Assembly (NCBI GenBank): GCA_029051085.1
Contig: JAIDLK010000075.1
Coordinates: 1-26,389 of the forward strand
DNA: 26,389 nucleotides
Reading direction: 5' to 3'
DNA from: Alphaproteobacteria bacterium
GTDB lineage: Bacteria; Pseudomonadota; Alphaproteobacteria; Rs-D84
The notes beneath the pieces were generated by a model that was given only the letters and a program-made list of their open reading frames with translations, ran no database searches and had not been told where the DNA came from. Every line of letters begins with the position of its first letter. The stretch's first letter is position 1. The position numbers were made by a program, and so were the translations under genes. Positions 21,360-26,389 of this stretch are shown piece by piece.

Positions 21360-22148
21360 TTATGATTGTTTTTCGCCCATAAATTCTTGTACTGCGTCAT
21401 ACCAGTCTCTAAACTTTTTATCGCCGACATAACCACAGGTACCACTCCACCAGAACGTTTTGTTTGCTCCCTCATGTGTTTGGGTTGCTTTCATAACACC
21501 ATATAGCCAAAAGAAGGCATCAAGAGCATCGATTCTTCGCTTTCTTGGCAAATAAGTGCACGCTTTTAGCAATGTGCCATATTTATAGAAAAACACTAAT
21601 GAAGATCCAAGCTCTATATGTGGACGCGAAGTTTTCAATAATTCTTTGAATTCTTTTTGTTTAAACAATTTTGTTATTCCATCCCTGGCAAAATTATCGT
21701 ATATCGGAAATTGAAAGTTGGTAATATAGTACCCATACTTTGACAATAACGATATAATTGTATTTGTTTTGCCGTCTTTTTCGCGAGAACCGCATGTTGT
21801 ATCTAAAAGAATCTCTTTTAGCGGTTCTTTAATTTCATAATTATCTTTTTGATATTCACTAAATAGAGTTGTCGTTTTTGGGTCTTCTAATATATTGCGT
21901 AAATTATTTCTTAGCTCCTCATTTTTTATTTCATCTTTCGTTGTCCCTATTATACGTGCAACAGAATATATTTTAGCCAACATCTCCACTTTTAGCATCA
22001 AATCTGCATCTTTATAGGCTTTATCTTGAAAAATTGCTTGTAAAAATTTGCCGTCGTGCGCCCCCTTTGTTTTAGCGCGTAATTTAATAGCTTTTGTGGC
22101 CAATCGGGCCAATTTTTTTAGTTTTTTGTTCAATTCGGTGTTATTCAT
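21360..22148 (-). CDS. Hypothetical 262-aa protein
   Basis: An AT-rich gene encoding a soluble, Lys-rich protein with a strongly basic N-terminal helix (MNNTELNKKLKKLARLATKAIKLRAK) and aromatic-rich C-terminus (FFWLYGVMKATQ, KTFWWSGTCGYVG). No family recognised, no catalytic motif obvious. ATG 22148 has a modest AAGGG about 9 nt upstream. It lies between the HipB-like pair (convergent) and the Fic gene (same strand, about 100 nt away with no clear terminator). Composition and position mark it as acquired cargo. Confidence 0.65.
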   Translation of the reverse strand: MNNTELNKKLKKLARLATKAIKLRAKTKGAHDGKFLQAIFQDKAYKDADLMLKVEMLAKIYSVARIIGTTKDEIKNEELRNNLRNILEDPKTTTLFSEYQKDNYEIKEPLKEILLDTTCGSREKDGKTNTIISLLSKYGYYITNFQFPIYDNFARDGITKLFKQKEFKELLKTSRPHIELGSSLVFFYKYGTLLKACTYLPRKRRIDALDAFFWLYGVMKATQTHEGANKTFWWSGTCGYVGDKKFRDWYDAVQEFMGEKQS

Positions 22149-22245
22149 TTAGGATTTCCCTTATATCTTATACGCTCATAATACATAAAATTGGCAATCA
22201 TCCTGAATTATAAACTGACCGCCTTTATGCACAACTTCTGTCATG

Positions 22246-23277
22246 CTATTTCTTTATAACTTCCCAATGGCCGCCTTTGTCTGGTCCAATGCGGCGGATT
22301 TGCCCGGACTTTTTCAGTTTGTCCAGATTCCATTTTATGCCGTCCGCAGACAAGCCCAGCGCACCGGCCAATTCTGAGCGTGTGGCCTTGGGGTTCTTGG
22401 ACAAAACATCTAGAATTTTCTGGGCAGTTTTCTGGGTAGTGTTTCGTGTTTTTTTCTGGGTAGTTTTTATCTGCATTTCGCGGTTGTCCAGGCGGTTGTT
22501 CTCACCCAGTAACAGGTTGCCAAAGAATTTATCCAAAAACTCGGTCGTATATGGTATCTGCCGGTCCAGGTTCTGATAATTTGCCCGAACCAGCGCATTT
22601 CGGAAATATTTTGCATGGCGCTCAAACAAATCATTGTTTGTATGCATACCCAGTGTGTCCAGATATTTGATGATAAATACAACCGTGGCGCGAGTGTTAC
22701 CCTCGGCAAACGGATGTATCTGCCAGATTCCAGACATAAATTTCGCGACATGCGCCACGCGCTGTTCCCGTGTCAGACGCGAATAGTCAAAGTTTCGTTC
22801 CCTTTCAAAATCATATTCCAGGGTTTCTGCAATGCTGTCGGCGCGACCGTACACAACCGTGTCGCCGTTTAATACAGGCTCTTTCTTGGTAATGTTATAC
22901 GTGCGGAACTTGCCGACTGTGTCCGCATCCAGCACGCCATCAAACAACGCACCGTGAATGGATTTATACTCGGCCGGGCTGAACGAAAATGTTTTTTCGC
23001 CGAGCAGTTTCGCAATACGCGCAGAAACCATGTCGGCCTGTTGCTCATCCTGCTCTTTGGGGGTTATAGCAATATTCTGGCGATAATAGTGATTGATTTC
23101 ACGCTGGGCATCGTCGATGGATATCTTGCCCTCTATATTATCACGTGCGACATCAATCAAGTATTTGGACGGGGTCAGATTATCAACCATTTGCAGACCA
23201 ATGGCGACGGCCCAGTTCTGCGCCCGTGCGCGTTTACCTGGTTCACTTTGTTTTTTATACTCTGTGAAATACGCCAT
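22246..23277 (-). CDS. Fic-domain protein with C-terminal winged helix
   Basis: A 343-aa protein. The Fic core motif is H188-PFAEGNTR196. An N-terminal VbhA-like segment (VARDNIEGKISIDDAQREINHYY, residues 43-65) contains the inhibitory-type E49-G50, although the usual Ser/Thr four residues before the Glu is not present (Arg at 45). The C-terminus (about 285-343) is a winged helix (ATRSELAGALGLSADGIKWNLDKLKKSGQIRRIG). Family knowledge: Fic enzymes AMPylate proteins (e.g. gyrase, topo IV) and are held inactive by the Glu helix. The linker has TTQK repeats. ATG 23277 has AAGGA 11 nt upstream. Confidence 0.88.
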   Translation of the reverse strand: MAYFTEYKKQSEPGKRARAQNWAVAIGLQMVDNLTPSKYLIDVARDNIEGKISIDDAQREINHYYRQNIAITPKEQDEQQADMVSARIAKLLGEKTFSFSPAEYKSIHGALFDGVLDADTVGKFRTYNITKKEPVLNGDTVVYGRADSIAETLEYDFERERNFDYSRLTREQRVAHVAKFMSGIWQIHPFAEGNTRATVVFIIKYLDTLGMHTNNDLFERHAKYFRNALVRANYQNLDRQIPYTTEFLDKFFGNLLLGENNRLDNREMQIKTTQKKTRNTTQKTAQKILDVLSKNPKATRSELAGALGLSADGIKWNLDKLKKSGQIRRIGPDKGGHWEVIKK

Positions 23278-23399
23278 ATGGATATCCGTCCTTGTCTGTT
23301 GCCTTTATCGTAGTCAAATTATACAGTTTTTTCAATATAGATTTTTAGCTCTCATCCGTATGTCGATTTGGATGAAGGTTGCTTTGGGTATGGTTTGGG

Positions 23400-23428
23400 T
23401 ACACCAGGATACATTTTGATTTCTACAC
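23400..23428. promoter_or_regulatory. Right arm-type integrase sites
   Basis: TACAC at 23400 and 23424 with TACAT at 23410. ACACCAGGATACA (23401-23413) matches the left arm at 9272-9284 in 12 of 13 positions and in the same orientation. The rest of 23290-23544 holds no convincing gene. Confidence 0.5.
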
Positions 23429-23544
23429 AGGGGCTATATGTAATTTGTGGGTGCGGCAATCGATACACGGCGCACAACATAAAAGTGGCGGATTTATGCG
23501 AGGTTTATGGCGATAAAAATGGCGACGCAAAATTGTCTGGATTC

Positions 23545-23592
23545 ACTGTTAATCCGTATGTCGCTGGTTCGAGTCCAGCTGCCCGAGCCAAG
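23545..23592 (+). repeat. attR: 48-bp tRNA-Asn 3' fragment
   Basis: An exact copy of 9152-9199 comprising half of the anticodon loop, the T arm, the acceptor 3' strand and CCA. Without the 5' half it cannot be a functional tRNA. It marks the right end of the island. Confidence 0.93.
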
Positions 23593-23601
23593 ATTTACAT
23601 A

Positions 23602-23624
23602 CCGCCCCATTGGGGCGGTTTTTT
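23602..23624 (+). terminator. Intrinsic terminator beyond attR
   Basis: CCGCCCC ATT GGGGCGG (23602-23618) then six T residues. It probably served tRNA-Asn before the island was inserted. The equivalent at 25812-25833 keeps the stem with a T-G wobble. Confidence 0.85.
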
Positions 23625-23649
23625 GCTGGGTTTGCATACCTTGCACACG

Positions 23650-23698
23650 GTTCGATAATTTATGAATCAAAATCGCGGATTTTTCCGAATTATCGAAC
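23650..23698. repeat. Conserved nested inverted repeat
   Basis: GTTCGATAATT (23650-23660) is inverted at 23688-23698, and AAAATC (23669-23674) with GATTTT (23678-23683) forms an inner hairpin. The outer arms recur at 25860-25868 and 25900-25908. Confidence 0.65.
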
Positions 23699-23710
23699 AC
23701 TGCGAACAAA

Positions 23711-23736
23711 AAAGGCTGAAAATCCAGCCTTTTTAT
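23711..23736 (-). terminator. Terminator of the 210-aa membrane-anchored protein gene
   Basis: GGCTG (23714-23718) and CAGCC (23725-23729), extended by an AAA/TTT clamp. On the minus strand it is followed by a T run, shortly after the stop at 23743. Confidence 0.75.
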
Positions 23737-23742
23737 TATTCA

Positions 23743-24375
23743 TTAATCAACAATACTTTTGGCTTTACGCATCACGGACAGATCGGTAGAAATCTTTTGT
23801 AAGTGCTTTTTGTTTATTGCCATCTTGCGAACTTTACTGGCACCTTTTGATTCTGTTTGACCGGTCGGAACCGCACGTGCGCCGATTGCGACCATATCAC
23901 CATCCGATTGTTCTACATATTCTGTTTGCATTGTATATTTTGGGCCATATGTCACAGCAGGTTCTTTTTGTATATGGGCAGCGGCTTCTTGAAATGATAT
24001 TGTCTTGTCGGTACGTCTTTCTAAAATATTTAAAACATCACGAGCGTCCCGAAATATAGCATTTGCATATTTTGTGGAATCCGCCTCTAACCCTTTGATT
24101 AATTCTTCTGCGGCATTGGGATCTCGTTTGTAGTATTCAATGGCCCAATCAGAAAGTGTCGGATTTTTTGCTGTCTTAGTTGCTTCGGCAACTATATATT
24201 CAGCAAACTGCTGTGCGCGCTGTTCCGTGCGCTCATCTTTTTTTTCTTCATCTGCCTTTTCGGAATCAGTGTACTCCCCAACCCCAGCCGCTATAAATAA
24301 CGCGACGATGGGTGTCAATATTTTTGCCAGAATCTTGAAATCATATTTTGTGAATTTATTTGAATTATCCCTCAT
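23743..24375 (-). CDS. Hypothetical membrane-anchored protein
   Basis: A 210-aa protein. Residues 1-15 are charged, then one hydrophobic segment (ILAKILTPIVALFIAAGVGEY, about 15-35) acts as anchor or uncleaved signal. It is followed by a long charged helical region (EKADEEKKDERTEQRAQQFAEY), the segment WAIEYYKRDPNAAEELI, and a basic C-terminus. No known domain recognised. AAGGA lies 6 nt before the ATG. It lies about 110 nt downstream of the S8 protease on the same strand and has a terminator after it, so the two may share a transcript. It could be a protease partner or substrate; this is speculative. Confidence 0.65.
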   Translation of the reverse strand: MRDNSNKFTKYDFKILAKILTPIVALFIAAGVGEYTDSEKADEEKKDERTEQRAQQFAEYIVAEATKTAKNPTLSDWAIEYYKRDPNAAEELIKGLEADSTKYANAIFRDARDVLNILERRTDKTISFQEAAAHIQKEPAVTYGPKYTMQTEYVEQSDGDMVAIGARAVPTGQTESKGASKVRKMAINKKHLQKISTDLSVMRKAKSIVD

Positions 24376-24486
24376 AACTGATCCTTTTGGTTTAATTACA
24401 TTCTACCACACACTGTAAGAAATGCAAATTTTACGTACAATGCGGCATTCCTTTATATATTCAAATCCAACTTGTCCCGATGCTTT

Positions 24487-25674
24487 TTATTCCATGCCAT
24501 GACCTGCCATCTGCTTTTGCAACAGCATTTCACGTTGCAGGGCCTCTATTATCTTTTGTGGTTGGATTATCAAGCCACGCTGCACATCATTGATATTCAT
24601 GGCGGAGCCAGTCTGATGCGCCAATTCAAAAAACTTTTGTGGCGTTAGTTGTGGGTTTGTCTGTTTAGCCAGCGCATATACCCCGACCAAATACGGTGTC
24701 GCCCACGACATGCCACTGTTTGCGCCATAATAAACGTAGTTATCATGGCCGCCAAATCCTGCGATTGTTCGGCCGCCGGCCGGGACCAATATTTGTTCAG
24801 GGGCATAATCTTTAAAATCGCGCCAGAAGCCCGGATCATATGATTCCGGATTATCTGCATCGGCGTTCATTTGCCTGTCGATTGTTGTAAACCGCGCATC
24901 TTTGCCATATGTTCTTTTGGAATCAGTGGTCAAAACCATTACACCGCTTTCTGCTAGTTTTCGCAACAGATCGGACGTTTCGGGATTGTCATGCAATTGC
25001 CCCCAGCTGATTGAAACCGCGTCTATTTTTTCGCCGTCTGGCAATGCGGTGTTCATAAACAGTATTTTGCGCAGTGCCTTGGCATAGTTTCCGGCGTACA
25101 CCTTTCTCTCAGAATTGCCTGGCAACGGTTGATCCTTGTCATCGGCTGGTTTTAGGTTGTTTGCGGCAAAATAAATCAGTTGAATATCCGGTGCGACACC
25201 GGTTGTTTTGCCGCACAGCAATGATGCCACCGCAGGACCGTGCATTGATACCATCTCTTTATCGTCATGTCCTATTTGTTCATAATGAATCAAATTATCT
25301 TTGTATTCGATGTGTTCCGTGTCCAGTGGTTGGTCTATTATCGCGACACGAATTCCGCGCCCCGTGATACCGCGCTTGTGTAATTCTTTGATTCTAAGGC
25401 CAGGGTCTTTACCGTCCTCGAATACCCTGGTTGGGTTAAAGCCGGCCGGCAACTTATCGGTGGCGGGGAATACAACACGGTTATCAAAGCGTATGTATGG
25501 CAATTTATCGCCGGCGTTGGATAAATCCACATCAGAAATATCTTCATTCATAATTCTAAAACCTGTATGCCCAACGGTGGCCTTTGGGTCAGAGAAATCG
25601 GGTATTTCGCGCCCATGCAAATTGGCTGTCTTTGCATTCGGTTTTATCTTGAAAAGAGCAAACTTATTTCCCAT
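24487..25674 (-). CDS. S8 family (subtilisin-like) serine peptidase
   Basis: A 395-aa protein. The catalytic triad is in S8 order: D114 (VAIIDQPLD), H145 (MHGPAVASLLCG) and S323 in GMSWATPYLVGV. At the usual oxyanion-Asn position the sequence reads VMVLTTDSKR, so Asp (about 251) seems to replace Asn. There is no signal peptide: it starts MGNKFALFKIKPNAKTAN, so it is likely cytosolic or exported by another route. The N-terminal 100 residues are unrelated to the usual I9 propeptide as far as I can see. AAAGGA lies 7 nt upstream of the ATG. It has its own strong extended -10 promoter. Confidence 0.85.
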   Translation of the reverse strand: MGNKFALFKIKPNAKTANLHGREIPDFSDPKATVGHTGFRIMNEDISDVDLSNAGDKLPYIRFDNRVVFPATDKLPAGFNPTRVFEDGKDPGLRIKELHKRGITGRGIRVAIIDQPLDTEHIEYKDNLIHYEQIGHDDKEMVSMHGPAVASLLCGKTTGVAPDIQLIYFAANNLKPADDKDQPLPGNSERKVYAGNYAKALRKILFMNTALPDGEKIDAVSISWGQLHDNPETSDLLRKLAESGVMVLTTDSKRTYGKDARFTTIDRQMNADADNPESYDPGFWRDFKDYAPEQILVPAGGRTIAGFGGHDNYVYYGANSGMSWATPYLVGVYALAKQTNPQLTPQKFFELAHQTGSAMNINDVQRGLIIQPQKIIEALQREMLLQKQMAGHGME

Positions 25675-25693
25675 ATTCTATTCCTTTATAAGT

Positions 25694-25723
25694 ATTATAT
25701 CACACTAACAGCCAAAGTGTCAC
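25694..25723 (-). promoter_or_regulatory. Promoter of the S8 peptidase gene
   Basis: On the minus strand GTGACA (25723-25718), 18 bp, and TGA-TATAAT with the -10 at 25699-25694 (extended -10). The leader is short and carries AAAGGA before ATG 25674. Confidence 0.65.
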
Positions 25724-25792
25724 CTTTTATGATAGCCCGATAATATTTCGGCAAACTCATCCGGAAATTCTGCTCGATAATTGCAAGATAAG

Positions 25793-25925
25793 CCGAGCCA
25801 AGATTTATAAACCGCTCCCTTGGGGCGGTTTTTGCTTTGCTGGCCTTGGCCCACGCGCGGTTCGATAACTTGTGAATCAAAATCGTGAATTTCTGACCAT
25901 TATCGAACACGGCAAATAAAAAGGC
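25793..25925 (+). repeat. 133-bp boundary repeat, copy 2
   Basis: Starts with CCGAGCCAAGATTTA (end of tRNA-Asn plus flank), contains the terminator CCGCTCC CTT GGGGCGG + T5 (25812-25833) and the GTTCGATAA/TTATCGAAC inverted repeat (25860-25908), and ends in AAAAAGGC. Direct repeat of 23583-23715. Confidence 0.75.
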
Positions 25926-25948
25926 CTGAGGGGTGGTGGGGTGATTTA

Positions 25949-26296
25949 TTATGTGGCTTGGCTGTGTTGGCTTATTGTGTCCATATGACTTTGCAGTCGG
26001 TTTTTTATATCATTTATGATTTCTTGCATCTGTTCGGGCTCTGAAAATCTTGGGAACATATGCAGTATTTGATAGATAACTGCAAAATCGACCATCGTCA
26101 TATTTGTCCCGTGCAGGGTGCTGACAATAGAGCCAAACGAAAGCCAATGTTCTTGGCCGTATTTTGTATATCTTTTACTCTTGTTAAATGTTGTTGGGTC
26201 CAGGCGTCCATTGATTGCCAATCTTGAGCAAGAGCTTTTCTTTATTTTGGCAATAAAGTCTATGCTGGACCACATTGTTTCAAAATAAGCGGACAT
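25949..26296 (-). CDS. Small HTH regulator related to S24/LexA-like repressor N-domain
   Basis: A 115-aa protein. Residues about 24-70 (CSRLAINGRLDPTTFNKSKR, then EHWLSFGSIVSTLHGTNMT) match the DNA-binding half of alphaproteobacterial S24-type repressors ('ARxAGLDPTTFNKSKR ... WPSxxSIxKxL'). The peptidase half is absent; instead there is a short C-terminal helical tail. ATG 26296 has GGAG 6 nt upstream, and a TTGCAT-17-CATAAT promoter lies at 26350-26322. Probably a small transcription regulator; its target is unknown. Confidence 0.75.
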   Translation of the reverse strand: MSAYFETMWSSIDFIAKIKKSSCSRLAINGRLDPTTFNKSKRYTKYGQEHWLSFGSIVSTLHGTNMTMVDFAVIYQILHMFPRFSEPEQMQEIINDIKNRLQSHMDTISQHSQAT

Positions 26297-26321
26297 ATCT
26301 CTCTCCGTTCGTCTTGATAAA

Positions 26322-26350
26322 ATTATGACGATAATCACAGTGGTATGCAA
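26322..26350 (-). promoter_or_regulatory. Promoter of the small HTH regulator
   Basis: On the minus strand TTGCAT (26350-26345), 17 bp, CATAAT (26327-26322). Confidence 0.6.
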
Positions 26351-26389
26351 TAATAAAAAATAGGAAATTCGTCTTAAAGACTATAATAT

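Larger units (their letters stand above)
9200..23592. mobile_element. 14.4-kb integrative element in tRNA-Asn (defence-type island)
   Basis: The element is bounded by the 48-bp att repeat. It carries a tyrosine integrase (18479-19687), an AlpA-like excisionase (19749-19931), arm-type repeats near both ends, two small phage-type genes near attL, and cargo dominated by defence or toxin-type families. No phage structural, conjugation or replication gene is recognised, so it is more like a satellite or genomic island than a complete prophage or ICE. Much of the cargo (12.2-15.2 kb, 20.5-22.2 kb) is visibly more AT-rich than the core genes. Confidence 0.88.
23583..23715 (+). repeat. 133-bp boundary repeat, copy 1
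   Basis: From the last bases of the tRNA fragment (CCGAGCCAAGATTTA) through a terminator and a GTTCGATAA inverted repeat to AAAAAAGGC. It is homologous, in direct orientation and at equal length, to 25793-25925. Differences are scattered and the hairpin pairings are mostly kept. Confidence 0.75.
23593..25802. mobile_element. Possible second accreted segment bounded by 133-bp repeats
   Basis: The stretch between attR (23592) and the third boundary copy (25793-25925) holds a membrane-anchored protein and a subtilisin-like protease, both minus strand, and no integrase. Only the last 8 bases of the tRNA end are present at the right boundary (CCGAGCCA). It may be a remnant element or a segmental duplication junction at the tRNA-Asn site. 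Confidence 0.45.

Noticed and set aside
23545..23592. Second tRNA-Asn gene
   Set aside because: Only the 3' half is present; D arm, 5' acceptor strand and half the anticodon arm are missing.
23583..23698. XerCD/dif-like site in the boundary repeats
   Set aside because: GTTCGATAA arms resemble Xer half-sites only loosely, and the spacing (27-31 bp) is far from the 6-8 bp central region required.
25695..25910. 71-aa minus-strand frame across the second boundary repeat
   Set aside because: It overlaps the protease promoter and the terminator/inverted repeat. The last 30 residues look protein-like and could be a truncated gene end, but support is too weak to call.

Overview
The window looks like a chromosome segment from an uncultured alphaproteobacterium, probably host- or gut-associated. 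This is an inference. It rests on the alphaproteobacterial look of the housekeeping genes (FabI, LigA, TcdA), on a repressor at the right edge carrying the 'LDPTTFNKSKR' helix seen in alphaproteobacterial S24-type repressors, and on a secreted Cys-rich protein of a kind I associate with uncultured intestinal Alphaproteobacteria. TGA is used as an ordinary stop (lrgA-like gene, DpnA-like gene). Several genes have a sigma-70 -10 box 6 to 8 nt before the ATG and no Shine-Dalgarno, so leaderless mRNAs appear common.

Core region, left (1-9120). A partial gene ends at 132. It is followed by an lrgA-lrgB type membrane pair, a small DUF378 membrane protein, a tatD-tcdA overlapping pair, a small exported protein, a secreted Cys-rich protein (minus strand), ligA, fabI and a 549-aa protein made of DUF4116-like repeats. 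Between ligA and the Cys-rich gene lies an unusual minus-strand RNA of about 170 nt. It has a 5' hairpin, an 18-bp closing helix, three internal hairpins and a terminator only 28 nt before the Cys-rich start codon. It looks like a cis-regulatory leader or attenuator and is the best candidate for something undescribed.

Integrated island (about 9200-23592). A tRNA-Asn(GTT) gene is the attachment site. The last 48 bp from 9152 to 9199 recur exactly at 23545-23592, so a 14.4-kb element sits between attL and attR. It carries a tyrosine integrase, an AlpA-like excisionase and phased TACAC arm-type sites. The cargo is mostly defence-like: a DpnII-type operon (Dam-type methylase, DpnA-type methylase, PD-(D/E)XK endonuclease); an sce7726-type nuclease gene running tail-to-tail into a Beta/sce7725-type gene; an ImmA/IrrE protease with a two-TM membrane protein; a Nudix hydrolase coupled to a nuclease-DUF2075 helicase; a HipB-like regulator with an unknown partner; a 262-aa unknown; and a Fic protein. 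Between the Nudix operon and the integrase are five tandem 12-bp repeats and six TGCGCAC motifs.

Right flank (23593-26389). A second boundary copy at 25793-25925 repeats 133 bp of attR-proximal sequence (end of the tRNA, terminator, conserved inverted repeat). It brackets a 2.2-kb segment with a subtilisin-like protease and a membrane-anchored protein of unknown function. This suggests two accretion events at the same tRNA. A small HTH regulator closes the window.
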